DNA from: Rubripirellula amarantea
Lineage (GTDB): Bacteria > Planctomycetota > Planctomycetia > Pirellulales > Pirellulaceae
Length of the DNA: 64,000 nucleotides
Assembly (NCBI RefSeq): GCF_007859865.1
Contig: NZ_SJPI01000003.1
Location: 434,001-498,000 of the forward strand
Reading direction: 5' to 3'
In this document: positions 9,062 to 17,637 of the stretch, piece after piece
Numbering within the stretch: position 1 is the stretch's first letter
Layout of the letters: each line of letters starts with the position of its first letter
Notes under the pieces: generated by a model
The model's database searches: none
The model's input: the letters and a program-made list of their open reading frames with translations, nothing else
What the model was told of the DNA's origin: nothing
Translations under genes and position numbers: made by a program

Positions 9062-10957
9062 ATGACTCACCCTAAAACCGTCGTCTCACGACTCAGTCTT
9101 GTCGTCGCCTTCGCCCTAACGTGGACTTTGGCAACGCAGGCAACCGCGGCAGACGATGAGCGTTCGATTCCGGGCGCTCCGCACTTGCTGCCTCAAGACA
9201 CGTTGGCCTACGTGCGTTTTGACAACATCGACGAAGTGCGAGAGGACTTCGCCACCACATCGATGGGCAAGATGTTGAACGACCCTGCGATGCGGCCGTT
9301 TGCGAGCGACACGTACCAGATGCTTAACGATCTGTTCGATCAAATTGGCCAGCAAATGGGAATCACGCTAGACGAGTTGCTTTCGATCCCGCACGGACAA
9401 GTCGCTGCAGCAGCGGTTCCCGGTAATTTGTCGCCCGAGCAAATTGAAATGATCGAAGCTGACTCAAAGGACGAGTCGCCTGAAGCTATTCAACGAAGAC
9501 TGAAACGAAAACGACGAGACGCGAACGCCATCGCGGGATGGTTCATGATTGACGCTGGGAAAGACATTGAAAAGCTTCAAGGTTTGCTCGACGTTCTCGA
9601 AGCTGCCATGTACGAGCGAGACTATGTTCGTCGTGACGTTAAGATCGGTGACACGACTTTAGTACGACTCTTACCATCTCGTCCCGGTCGACCCGAAATT
9701 GAGTTTTTTGAACGTGACGAGACAGTGGTCCTGGGAATCGGACATGGAACGGCGTCGAAGTCATTAGATCTATGGGACAAGAAAAGCGATGAGCCGACGC
9801 TCGCTCAAAACGCTGACTTCGCTGCCATCATGTCGCGCTGCGTGGGAGCCGAAGACACTCGCCCTCAAACCACATTCTTCCTTGATCCCTATCACCTGAT
9901 CGGCCGCTTGGTCAAGCGAGGTGGCGCCGCGGGGTTTGTATGGCCGATCATCGAAGAACTTGGGTTGGCAAAAATTCGCGGTGTCGGCGGTAGCTCATTT
10001 CAAGGCGGTGATACCTTCGAAGCCATCTCTCATTTGCACGTTCTGATCGATCCACCGCGAGACGGATTCTTCGGCGTGCTGCGGCCCAAGACCGGAGATT
10101 CGATGCCACCGTCATGGGTACCGCAAGAAGTGACAAGCTACACGTCAATCTATTGGGACTTCGACAAGACCTACCAAAACGTCGATAAGATCATGGAAAA
10201 GTTTCGTGGTCCCGAACCCTTGAATTCGATGGTCGAGCAACCCATCGAAAAGACGCTGGGCATTTCAGTCAAGAAAGAGATCGCTGAAACAATAGCGAAT
10301 CGATACGTCGTGTGCCGCTGGATCGAGCCGCCAGCAAAAATCAACAGCCAAGTTCAATTGCATGCTCTCGAACTATCCGATGCTGCACGTGCCAAAGAGA
10401 TCGTCGCCAAAGTGCGTGAACGCTTCCCCAATGTGATTGACGTCGACTCTTATGGCGGCAGTGTGGTCTATGAGTTTGCCAGGGCCAAGAACCGAAACAT
10501 GCCTAAGGGCCTACGTCAGCCAGAACCTGGATTCATCATCTTGGATGATTGGATCATGTTCTCTGACTCTCGAAAGTTTCTTGAACGCATCATCGACGCT
10601 TCGGGCGAGCGATTGCCTCGATTGGTGAATGACCCGGACTACGAATTCGTCGGCAGCGAGCTGGGTGGAAAGCTAGACGGCGAAGATCCATTCATGGTTT
10701 CGTTTCTGAGAGGATCCGATTACGTTGGCCAAATCTATGACGTGATCCAATCGGATGACGCGAAACGGTTCTTGCGTTCAAAGAGTCAGAGCGACCCGCG
10801 GCTTGCACAGTTGCTGAAGTTGCTTGAAAAGAATGAACTTCCGCCGTTCGAGCAATTCAAGAAATACTTCGCTCCTAGCGGAACGTTCGCCTATGACGAG
10901 CCCACCGGCATACATTTGGGATCGTTCACGCTACGAGCAGAAACCAATTCGCCGTGA
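9062..10957 (+). CDS. Large exported protein of unknown function
   Basis: 631 residues from the ATG at 9062. That start is preferred because it begins a clean signal peptide (MTHPKTVVSRLSLVVAF ... ATQATAADD); an upstream TTG at 9035 is less likely. The mature protein starts GAPHLLPQDTLAYVRFDN and has long mixed alpha/beta stretches without known catalytic motifs or transmembrane segments. A short Arg/Lys-rich patch (RRLKRKRRD) lies near residue 155. Proteins with this 'lowering of resistance to being visible' opening (LPxDTLAYVRF) occur in planctomycetes as DUF3352-like exported proteins; I regard that resemblance as tentative. It is the last backbone gene before the tRNA. Confidence 0.7.
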   Translation: MTHPKTVVSRLSLVVAFALTWTLATQATAADDERSIPGAPHLLPQDTLAYVRFDNIDEVREDFATTSMGKMLNDPAMRPFASDTYQMLNDLFDQIGQQMGITLDELLSIPHGQVAAAAVPGNLSPEQIEMIEADSKDESPEAIQRRLKRKRRDANAIAGWFMIDAGKDIEKLQGLLDVLEAAMYERDYVRRDVKIGDTTLVRLLPSRPGRPEIEFFERDETVVLGIGHGTASKSLDLWDKKSDEPTLAQNADFAAIMSRCVGAEDTRPQTTFFLDPYHLIGRLVKRGGAAGFVWPIIEELGLAKIRGVGGSSFQGGDTFEAISHLHVLIDPPRDGFFGVLRPKTGDSMPPSWVPQEVTSYTSIYWDFDKTYQNVDKIMEKFRGPEPLNSMVEQPIEKTLGISVKKEIAETIANRYVVCRWIEPPAKINSQVQLHALELSDAARAKEIVAKVRERFPNVIDVDSYGGSVVYEFARAKNRNMPKGLRQPEPGFIILDDWIMFSDSRKFLERIIDASGERLPRLVNDPDYEFVGSELGGKLDGEDPFMVSFLRGSDYVGQIYDVIQSDDAKRFLRSKSQSDPRLAQLLKLLEKNELPPFEQFKKYFAPSGTFAYDEPTGIHLGSFTLRAETNSP

Positions 10958-10970
10958 CCAATTCGCCGTG
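10943..10970 (+). repeat. Tandem 14-bp duplication over the stop codon
   Basis: ACCAATTCGCCGTG occurs twice head to tail (10943-10956, 10957-10970), and a decayed third copy follows (ACTAGTTCGC). The first copy contains the end of the large exported protein gene. This looks like replication slippage, with no evident function. Confidence 0.8.
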
Positions 10971-11065
10971 ACTAGTTCGCTCTAGCAGGCGAGTTCGAAA
11001 TGAACCATCGTTGAACGCCCAGACGTAACAGATTCACAAACGCAAAAAAGTCCGTATTGTGGATC

Positions 11066-11093
11066 TTGTCAGGGCCGCTGGAATTGCTAAAAT
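11066..11093 (+). promoter_or_regulatory. Candidate sigma-70-type promoter of tRNA-Lys
   Basis: TTGTCA (11066-11071) and TAAAAT (11088-11093) are separated by 16 bp and lie 22 bp upstream of the tRNA 5' end, a spacing expected for a housekeeping promoter. The call rests on motif reading only. Confidence 0.55.
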
Positions 11094-11114
11094 CCGGAGG
11101 TCTGATAACGACAT

Positions 11115-11187
11115 GCCCTTGTAGCTCAGTTGGTAGAGCAACGGACTCTTAATCCGTTTGTCCTAGGTTCGAGCCCTAGCGGGGGTA
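11115..11187 (+). tRNA. tRNA-Lys (anticodon CUU)
   Basis: A complete 73-nt cloverleaf can be drawn. The acceptor stem pairs GCCCTTG with CGGGGGT, with wobbles. The D arm is GCTC/GAGC, the anticodon stem ACGGA/TCCGT has loop CTCTTAA (anticodon CTT), and the T arm CTAGG/CCTAG has loop TTCGAGC. CCA is not encoded. The 3' half, from the anticodon loop onward, is repeated 9.5 kb downstream, so this gene is the integration site of a mobile element and its present 3' end was regenerated by the element. Confidence 0.95.
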
Positions 11188-11189
11188 CT
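11146..11189 (+). repeat. attL: 44-bp direct repeat in the tRNA-Lys 3' end
   Basis: These 44 bp run from the anticodon loop through the acceptor 3' end and two bases beyond. They are identical to 20678-20721. The flanks differ on both sides, as expected for the two ends of an integrated element. Confidence 0.93.
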
Positions 11190-11302
11190 GACGTTTCACT
11201 ACGTGATTAACGGCATTAGCTGAGACCTGCCTAACATTGGCAGAGCGCACTTTCAGTCCAGTTTTTGGGAAACATCCCAAAAACCTTTCGAGAGTCTCTC
11301 AA

Positions 11303-12487
11303 ATGCCGCGTCCGAAGTCTGAAATTCCGTCCTACCGCAAACATTCTAGCGGTCAAGCTCGCGTCACAATCAACGGTCGCGACTATCTATTGGGTCCGCA
11401 CGGCACTCAAGCCAGCAAACGTGAGTACGACAGGCTGATCGCTGAATACCTTGGTAGCGGTCGCAGTTCTTCGTATGGGACGGAACCGGAAGCGTATCTA
11501 GTCGGGCACTTGATTCTGGACTACCTGCAACACGCCAAAGATTACTACGGAACTGGCGTCACGTCCGAATTGCATCGGATCAAATCGGGTTGCAAGCCCT
11601 TAAAATCGCTTTATGCGACCCAACGTGCGGTGGACTTTGGCCCAATTCAGTTCAAAGCCGTTCGCCAAGCGTTCATCGACAACGACCAGTGCAGGACTGG
11701 AATTAACGCCCAAATGAAGCGACTCGCGAGGATGTTCAAATGGGCAGCCGGGGAAGGGAAGTTACCCGCGGCGGTCTACGATACGCTCCGATTGATACCG
11801 AGCCTACGTCGCGGACGAACCGAAGCGAAAGAAAGCAAGCCGGTAAAGCCCGTTCCGGCTGACGTTGTTGCTGCGACTCTGGCAAAACTCAATCCCGTGG
11901 TCGCTGATATGGTTCGAGTTCAGTTTTTAACGTGCTGTCGTCCTGGGGAGCTGTGCAAATTGACTCCCGCCATGATCGACAGGACTGGCGATGTCTGGGT
12001 TGCAACCCTGGACGATCACAAGACAGCGCACCACGGACACACGCGGGCAATCTTCATCGGACCAAAATGCCAAGAGATTCTAACAGGCTATCTCGATCGA
12101 GACCCTACTGAACGACTCTTTAGGCCTTGCGATGCAATCAGTATGAAACGGGCGAAAGCAAAGGCGAACCGCACCACTCCGATGAACCAGGGGAACAGGG
12201 CAGGCTACAGTGAGAACTCTCGAAAAGGTAAGAGAGCGAAGCGGGCTCCCGGTATCGCTTACCGAACCTGCGAATATGGTCAAGCAGTTAGGCGAGCAGC
12301 AAAGCAGGCCGGTGTGGAACATTGGGCACCTAATCAGCTAAGACACTCTCGCGCAACCGAGATTCGGAAACTGTTTGGGCTCGAAGGATCGCAAGTTATC
12401 GCCGGGCATGCGAAAGCAGACGTGACGCAAGTTTATGCAGAGCGGGATAGTGAAAGAGCAATCGAAATTGCGAGGAAAGCAGGATGA
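11303..12487 (+). CDS. Tyrosine recombinase (site-specific integrase)
   Basis: 394 residues from the ATG at 11303. That start is chosen because MPRPKSEIPSYRKH is how planctomycete integrases of this type begin; the frame is open upstream but only to a TTG. An N-terminal AP2-like/SAM-like region (~1-190) precedes the catalytic domain. The catalytic residues are R213 in CCRPGE, a Lys in DDHKT, R347 in the box QLRH, His in AGHAK and the nucleophile Y378 in VYAERD. The first His of the usual HxLRH box is Asn (N344). The enzyme should catalyse integration at and excision from tRNA-Lys. Its stop overlaps the next gene's start as ATGA. The tRNA's own terminator was displaced to the right end, so tRNA transcription may read into this gene. 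Confidence 0.93.
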   Translation: MPRPKSEIPSYRKHSSGQARVTINGRDYLLGPHGTQASKREYDRLIAEYLGSGRSSSYGTEPEAYLVGHLILDYLQHAKDYYGTGVTSELHRIKSGCKPLKSLYATQRAVDFGPIQFKAVRQAFIDNDQCRTGINAQMKRLARMFKWAAGEGKLPAAVYDTLRLIPSLRRGRTEAKESKPVKPVPADVVAATLAKLNPVVADMVRVQFLTCCRPGELCKLTPAMIDRTGDVWVATLDDHKTAHHGHTRAIFIGPKCQEILTGYLDRDPTERLFRPCDAISMKRAKAKANRTTPMNQGNRAGYSENSRKGKRAKRAPGIAYRTCEYGQAVRRAAKQAGVEHWAPNQLRHSRATEIRKLFGLEGSQVIAGHAKADVTQVYAERDSERAIEIARKAG

Positions 12488-13218
12488 GCAGAAAACACGA
12501 CTGGAAACAGATTGCCAATATCAGCCAGAGGGCAACGCAAATCCTTGAGCGGATGCTTGAGTACTCGCACGGCTACAGCGTTCTTGGTGATCTAGATACA
12601 TCGGAGAAAATCAGTCAATTGGGTCCATCACTTACGCACCTTGTCAGCGAGATCAACGAACACCGTGCCGGTCTGGCGATTGTGGCAGACCATGCCGGGT
12701 GTCGTGGCCTCCGTGAACTGATTGAACCATGGAACCAGAAGATAGATGATGTGAACTGCGGTGAATACACATTCTGTTCTTCCACGCATAAAGGCCCGCT
12801 AGAACTGATCGCAGCGGATATTAATGGCGATCGAACCTCCTTTTCCTTAGGCATAACAGACTGTCGAAGGAATCAGGATGTGGCAATGTCTATTCTCGCG
12901 AGCTTACCAGATGGCCCAGTTGTATATGGAGTCTGGCGTCACAACGGACATGAAACAAGCGAGAAAACCACGCCCCTGTCATGGAAGCTTCTTGAGTACG
13001 TTTGGTCGACAAAATCTCACACTTGCGACTTAGCAGACCTCGCTGGCAAGGTTTGGGACCAGAGTAAGGATATCACTGAAGTCCTCGTAGGGAATCAAAG
13101 GAGAGAAGTGAATCGGTTCATGAGAGACGGTGGCATTCCTCTAAAGATGAGCATCAGCGAAGGATCAGTAATGATTGAGAGGATCAAGGAAAATCAGTCG
13201 TCGACTGATATCGACTGA
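12484..13218 (+). CDS. Unknown protein translationally coupled to the integrase
   Basis: 244 residues. The ATG overlaps the integrase stop codon by 4 bp (ATGA), which indicates translational coupling. No signal peptide or membrane segment is seen. The first ~75 residues are helical. A central region has several Cys and His residues without a regular zinc-binding pattern. The C-terminal ~80 residues (SWKLLEYVWSTKSHTCDLADLAGKV ... VNRFMRDGGIPLKM) look like a winged-helix-type DNA-binding fold by pattern of helices only. A role as integrase partner or directionality factor is conceivable given the coupling. No family is recognised. Confidence 0.65.
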   Translation: MSRKHDWKQIANISQRATQILERMLEYSHGYSVLGDLDTSEKISQLGPSLTHLVSEINEHRAGLAIVADHAGCRGLRELIEPWNQKIDDVNCGEYTFCSSTHKGPLELIAADINGDRTSFSLGITDCRRNQDVAMSILASLPDGPVVYGVWRHNGHETSEKTTPLSWKLLEYVWSTKSHTCDLADLAGKVWDQSKDITEVLVGNQRREVNRFMRDGGIPLKMSISEGSVMIERIKENQSSTDID

Positions 13219-13292
13219 ACCAGCACCGAATTCAACTGCATCACTTGAGATAATGTGCATATAGACACAACCTTTCGCAGGAGATTGCAAAC

Positions 13293-13580
13293 ATGACGCA
13301 TGAAGACCTTTTCCCCCTGACTGTCGCCATCAAGAAAGCGACTGGACGTTCGCCACATTTGTCGACGGCGATTCGTTGGACACAACGCCCAAACAGGCAC
13401 GGTATCCGTTTGAAATCGTGGGTTGTTGGCGGCAGGCGATTAACGTCAGTAGAGGCCGTCCGACGCCACATCGATGCAACGACACGTGCCGCAGACAACT
13501 TTACTCCGTGCATCGACGACACGTCGGCGAACCGATCGCACCAAGCCATGATGCGAGAACTAACAGCAGAGGGCGTCTGA
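13293..13580 (+). CDS. DUF1580-like small DNA-binding protein
   Basis: 95 residues, ATG start, with a GCAGGAG-type ribosome-binding site about 10 bp upstream. The sequence order fits the planctomycete DUF1580 family: a helix ending KATGRSPHLSTAIRWTQR, then GIRLKSWVVGGRRLTSVEAVRRHI. This is the layout of MerR/excisionase-like winged helices, in which a template-binding helix is followed by a beta-wing (VGGRRLTS). It is probably a regulator or excisionase of the element. The family match is from memory of the consensus. Confidence 0.7.
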   Translation: MTHEDLFPLTVAIKKATGRSPHLSTAIRWTQRPNRHGIRLKSWVVGGRRLTSVEAVRRHIDATTRAADNFTPCIDDTSANRSHQAMMRELTAEGV

Positions 13581-13779
13581 GTCCTATTGCTTCCGACTGG
13601 TCGTTGTCGATGCGTCACACATCGGCAGCGGTCAGCCGGTAAATAATCTTCGTCCGGGTGTGGGGCAAGCTGGTCTAAGTTTTGTCAGGCCGTGAACCCC
13701 GCACCCATCTTTCAAATGTCGCGACTCTTGCGACGATTCACAACAAGCGGAAACGTCCGCAAGACAGCAGGAAATCAGT

Positions 13780-14340
13780 ATGGCAATTTTGGACATCGTT
13801 CGTAGCCTCGGACAAAGAAAACAAACAGAACTTGAGTTGGCAGCAACCGCGAAGCAGCGCCTTCTCGTGGACTTCAACAAAGCGGTAGCCGAGCACTGCG
13901 CCGGTCGCGAGGTCGATCAGCAAGCAGTCTCAGACTATCTAGAAACTGTTGCTGCCCCTGAGAAGACTTGGCAGGAGGCAGAACAGGAATGTCGAAACTC
14001 GATCAAACGTGACGAGCTACAAACGCAATTAGCGGAGCTGGTAGCAGCCAAGTCGGAAATGGTGTCCGAACGAAGATCACTCGAACTCGATTCACGTTGG
14101 CGAGAGGGTTTAGTGCTTGAATCGGGACCGCTTGCAGCAGTGGCGATGCGTGCGAGAACAATCATCGACAATGCCACCAAACCGAAAGCGGCAATGTTCG
14201 CAGACTGGCGGACAGCACTGCGCGTCGTTGAAGATACTCTGGATCGAATCGAGTTGATCGATGTTGAGGTTCGCTACCTCGATCGCGACATCACGCGAAC
14301 GAGAGTAGCTATCGACAATTTGAACGTCGTCGCGGACTAA
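13780..14340 (+). CDS. Small coiled-coil protein of unknown function
   Basis: 186 residues, ATG start. It is almost entirely helical and charged. Heptad-like stretches lie at ~70-110 (AEQECRNSIKRDELQTQLAE) and ~150-180. No signal peptide, membrane segment or catalytic motif is seen. It sits between the DUF1580 gene and a short acidic-ended protein in the early part of the element, in the position where phage-like elements carry accessory replication or structural helpers. No function is assigned. Confidence 0.6.
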   Translation: MAILDIVRSLGQRKQTELELAATAKQRLLVDFNKAVAEHCAGREVDQQAVSDYLETVAAPEKTWQEAEQECRNSIKRDELQTQLAELVAAKSEMVSERRSLELDSRWREGLVLESGPLAAVAMRARTIIDNATKPKAAMFADWRTALRVVEDTLDRIELIDVEVRYLDRDITRTRVAIDNLNVVAD

Positions 14341-14405
14341 GCAACAACCACTACGCGGTGAACCGTTCGCCGCAAATCCCACAACCACTTTCCACGATCG
14401 AAACC

Positions 14406-14708
14406 ATGAACCAAGCACTCAAATCCAAATCGAACCCAGATTGGCTCGGCAATCCAAACGAATTCACATCCCCACTAAATTTCGCGTTGGCGTTAGAAGC
14501 GGGGCATCAACAGCAAATGCTCAAGGCAGCGGGTTACGCTTCGCTTTGCGATTGGGTGGCCCATCAGCGGCGTGACATCATCGACGGGCGCAGGGATGCA
14601 CCCGAGGAGCTTAGTGAGGCAGGACAGGCGGAAGTCGAAGCACTCTCAAGGGATGTCAATATTCAGCAGCCCTATCCCATCATGGGCGAATCGGATTCGC
14701 AGAGCTGA
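14406..14708 (+). CDS. Short unknown protein of the element
   Basis: 100 residues from the ATG at 14406; the frame is open upstream to a GTG at 14358. It contains GHQQQMLKAAGYASLCDWVAHQRR (helical) and an acidic C-terminal half. No family is recognised. It lies 65 bp after the coiled-coil gene and is followed within 10 bp by a strong terminator-like hairpin, so it is probably the last gene of the first transcription unit of the element. Confidence 0.55.
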   Translation: MNQALKSKSNPDWLGNPNEFTSPLNFALALEAGHQQQMLKAAGYASLCDWVAHQRRDIIDGRRDAPEELSEAGQAEVEALSRDVNIQQPYPIMGESDSQS

Positions 14709-14717
14709 CAAAACGAA

Positions 14718-14755
14718 AGAAGCCTGCAAACGATTAGCGTCGTTCGCAGGCTTCT
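14718..14755 (+). terminator. Rho-independent-type hairpin ending the left operon
   Basis: AGAAGCCTGC (14718-14727) pairs with GCAGGCTTCT (14746-14755), and an inner AACGA/TCGTT stem closes a 6-nt loop; ATTTTCT follows. The 10-bp perfect outer stem plus the T-rich tail fit an intrinsic terminator just after the 100-residue gene. Confidence 0.8.
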
Positions 14756-14827
14756 ATTTTCTCGATTGGGGCTAACCGTGACGAGCGGCAGCCCCGATTG
14801 CCATCCGAAACACTACTTCAGATAGAC

Positions 14828-16690
14828 ATGCGAAATTTAACATCGAACCAGGCGGATACAACCGCCAAAATAAGAAACAATTGCTTTTCAGGTCAAGTCG
14901 ATACTCCCGAGAACGCGGGCCAATACGAAGTCTTCTCAGACTCACGCCTATGGCCGATTAATCAGGACGCAGTACCTCTAGAAACGGCCTACCGCATCGG
15001 CGTTCTTGCCGGGGCTGAAGAATGTCGATCACTCTTCGACCTGGACTCTCATGACGCAATCGGCAGAGCTGTCGACCGTGCCAACGATCTTTCAGAGATT
15101 CGTCGATCGAATCGCGTTTACTCGTTCGATCGAATAAAGCCCGGGGATCAAGTCGACATAGAAGCCGGTTGCGTGCAAGCTCGCTTACGCGGACATCACC
15201 AAACAGTTGAGATGGCAATCGCTGTCGTCGATACAGTCAGTGTTTCAGTCGTTGACGAACTGACCGCTATCGAACAGTGGGCGAACGCGATCAAAAAATG
15301 GTCTAGAGAGCCCATGGACGCCTCGGACGCATTCTTTTCAAGTTCGCCGACACTTGCGAGCTTTTACCCAACGGAAACGGAGGAGCGACTGCTGGCCCGT
15401 AGTGCCGAAGCGAAAACGCTACCAACATCGAAGTCATCGTTTCAAGATTCAAGAAACACTACAGGAAAACCAGAGATGCGATCAACCGTCATTGAATCGC
15501 CATCGAGCGACAAGACGAGCTTTGGCGATGAATTGAGCGAAGCCCGGCGTGCAACTTTAAACGCAATTGAAGAAGAGAAGGCTCTATTCGTTAAAGCTCG
15601 GAATCTTGGGATCAGGATCAAACAGGTCGCCGGATGTGACGGACCGATGATCGGCGGAACATCGCTGTCGGAAGGGATGCAGTGCTATCCTGATCGACGT
15701 GAGTACCTAATCAACGGGCTACTTCGTCGTGGCGAAGTCATGAATATCATAGCCGCGCCAAAGGTCGGTAAGTCGTGGATGGTTTATAACGGGATTCTGT
15801 CGCTTGCGGCGGGGCGTCAGTGGATTGGCTTTGACGGGTCGAAACCTCGCACCCTACTGCTAGACAACGAACTGCATCGAGAAGAGCTTTTTAGTCGTCT
15901 AGGCACTGTCGCCGAAGCGATGGGAATCGAACCTTCGACACTTGACGATCATTTGGTTATCCGTCCAATGCGGGGCGAATCAATGTCACTGGATGACATC
16001 GAGACAATGCTTTGCACTGAGTTTGCTGACGATCACTTCGACCTAATCGTAATTGATGCGTTCTATCGGGTTCTGCCTGACAAGATTAGCGAGAATGACA
16101 ACGCTGCAATGACTCGCGTTTACAACCAGATTGATGCAATCGCAGCACACAAGAACGCTTCAGTGGTTTTGATCCACCACGCTAGTAAGGGCGATCAGTC
16201 CCACAAGTCGATTACCGACGTAGGTGCAGGAGCCGGGGCAATGACGCGAGCAACCGACACTCACCTAACGATAAGAGAACATCAGGACGAGGGATGCGTT
16301 GTAGTCGACGCTGTAACGCGATCTAGCCAGCAACCGGCTTCTCGGACAGCTCGGTTTGAGTGGCCGTTGTGGAACGTCCTGGACGGCGTCGATCCGATAC
16401 TAAAGAGCCCCAAGTCTGGAGCAGACCGCAAGCAAGAGGAAAGAGATTCAGAGACGGATGCGAAAATTCGTGAGGTTCTTAGTAACGCAGACACGAGTCT
16501 GTCTCGATCAGCAATCCGAAGGAAGACGGTATTCGGGCAGGCTCGCGTCGATGCTGCAATCAGCCGAATTGGCGACGAGCTGGAAAGCGATTTTATCACG
16601 AACCCAAAGAACAAAAATGACGAGATCGAAGTCTATCGGATAAAGAACAGCACTAGCAGAGATTGGTACGCGACTCTAGCAACAGACTGA
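14828..16690 (+). CDS. RepA-like AAA ATPase (DnaB/RecA-fold helicase type)
   Basis: 620 residues from the ATG at 14828; a TTG at 14798 is an alternative. The first ~280 residues are unrecognised. A RecA-like ATPase core follows: Walker A APKVGKSW near 314, a LLLDNE strand, Walker B LIVIDAF near 407, then VVLIHHASKG and a GAGAGAMTRATD segment. This order matches the hexameric RepA/DnaB-type ATPases encoded by plasmids and integrated elements. The C-terminus (SRSAIRRKTVFGQARVDAAISRI) looks like a winged helix. An iteron-like repeat cluster begins inside its 3' end and extends downstream, which supports a replication-initiator or helicase role. That role is inference from context. Confidence 0.8.
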   Translation: MRNLTSNQADTTAKIRNNCFSGQVDTPENAGQYEVFSDSRLWPINQDAVPLETAYRIGVLAGAEECRSLFDLDSHDAIGRAVDRANDLSEIRRSNRVYSFDRIKPGDQVDIEAGCVQARLRGHHQTVEMAIAVVDTVSVSVVDELTAIEQWANAIKKWSREPMDASDAFFSSSPTLASFYPTETEERLLARSAEAKTLPTSKSSFQDSRNTTGKPEMRSTVIESPSSDKTSFGDELSEARRATLNAIEEEKALFVKARNLGIRIKQVAGCDGPMIGGTSLSEGMQCYPDRREYLINGLLRRGEVMNIIAAPKVGKSWMVYNGILSLAAGRQWIGFDGSKPRTLLLDNELHREELFSRLGTVAEAMGIEPSTLDDHLVIRPMRGESMSLDDIETMLCTEFADDHFDLIVIDAFYRVLPDKISENDNAAMTRVYNQIDAIAAHKNASVVLIHHASKGDQSHKSITDVGAGAGAMTRATDTHLTIREHQDEGCVVVDAVTRSSQQPASRTARFEWPLWNVLDGVDPILKSPKSGADRKQEERDSETDAKIREVLSNADTSLSRSAIRRKTVFGQARVDAAISRIGDELESDFITNPKNKNDEIEVYRIKNSTSRDWYATLATD

Positions 16691-17134
16691 ATAAGGACTC
16701 CCTTGGTATCCAGGTTCATTGGTACACACGCCCTATGTAATAGGCGTGCGTACCAATGGAACCGTTGGTACGAAACGGTTGGTACGCGGGAAAGAGCCCG
16801 TACCAAAATTGGCGTACCAATGCCCAAGAACAGCGGGTCCTCCCGTCGGGCTGGGGGTGCCTCGCGGGGGAAGACACCGAGGGGGAAATACTGGCAGGTG
16901 AAATTTTGAAGGGCCTCACCACCACCACTTGCCTGCGCGTTCTTTTATGGAAAAGAAACAACTTTAAGATGCCAGTATCAAAGCAGACTTGTCCAGGCAA
17001 AATGCTCTGCAACAAGCAATAAGCATAACGCTCCTTGCCAAATTAGCTGGGCTGAGAATGATTGTGCATCATCTTAAATCTGATGCAGAATGAGTTGACG
17101 AACCTCTTGCTTAGTTGAGACCTAAAGTTGGTAC
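16663..17134. repeat. TTGGTAC iteron cluster, putative replication origin
   Basis: The 7-mer TTGGTAC or its complement occurs eight times: 16663, 16719, 16750, 16765, 16779, 16800, 16814 and 17128 (start positions). Six copies lie within 102 bp. Several copies form dyads. ATTGGTACACACGCC (16718-16732) pairs with 16743-16757 with one mismatch. GTTGGTACG is directly repeated at 16764 and 16778. TTGGTACGCGGG faces CCCGTACCAA. Such iterons next to a RepA-like gene are typical of initiator-binding sites. The first copy lies in the last codons of the ATPase gene. No gene is supported in 16691-17240. Confidence 0.6.
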
Positions 17135-17240
17135 GCGCTTCGCAGACGTGTTATTTGTCATTTTGACTACCAAAACTTCATGTTTTTTGGTGTCCACGAC
17201 TGATTGAGAAAGTTAGAATGAAATGCGATAACGATCGTTC

Positions 17241-17525
17241 GTTAAGCGCCGGCAGCGTAGATGACCGGTTCACGGTGACAGGATCCTATTGGATCAATCA
17301 GTGCTTGGGTGCTGATACGCGAGTAAGTCGACAAGGTTAAGCGCCGGCAGCGTAGATGACCGGTTCACGGTGACAGGATCCTATTGGATCAATCAGTGCT
17401 TGGGTGCTGATACGCGAGTAAGTCGACAAGGTTAAGCGCCGGCAGCGTAGACGACCGGTTCACGGTGACAGGATCCTATTGGATCAATCAGTGCTTGGGT
17501 GCTGATACGCGAGTAAGTCGACAAG
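17241..17525. repeat. Three tandem 95-bp repeats with conserved folding potential
   Basis: Units are 17241-17335, 17336-17430 and 17431-17525. They are identical except for one T-to-C change in unit 3, and a 4-base start of a fourth copy follows. Within each unit GCGTA pairs with TACGC to enclose 66 nt (17255-17320 in unit 1). Inside lie three hairpins: ACCG-gttca-CGGT, GATCC-tatt-GGATC and CAGTGC-ttgg-GTGCTG (two G-U pairs). The result is a four-way junction. The single substitution falls in an unpaired joint. There are no spacers, so this is not a CRISPR. The array may be a non-coding RNA, a protein-binding array or a partition site; it lies 112 bp upstream of a small gene. Confidence 0.85.
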
Positions 17526-17637
17526 GTTATGTCATCTGGCACTTGCCGTTCAAGTGATTCCGACCCAGCGTTTCCACCGGATCACCGAATGCAACTTCAA
17601 TTTCTCACCTAACCAAACAAAGAACATCGATCGAAAA

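Noticed and set aside
17255-17320. tRNA or tRNA-like gene in the 95-bp unit
   Set aside because: The junction fold recalls a cloverleaf, but there is no T-loop TTC sequence, no 7-bp acceptor stem and no conserved D-loop, so it is not a tRNA.
17241-17525. CRISPR array reading of the 95-bp repeats
   Set aside because: Units are contiguous and near-identical with no unique spacers, the unit is too long for a CRISPR repeat, and no cas gene is in the window.
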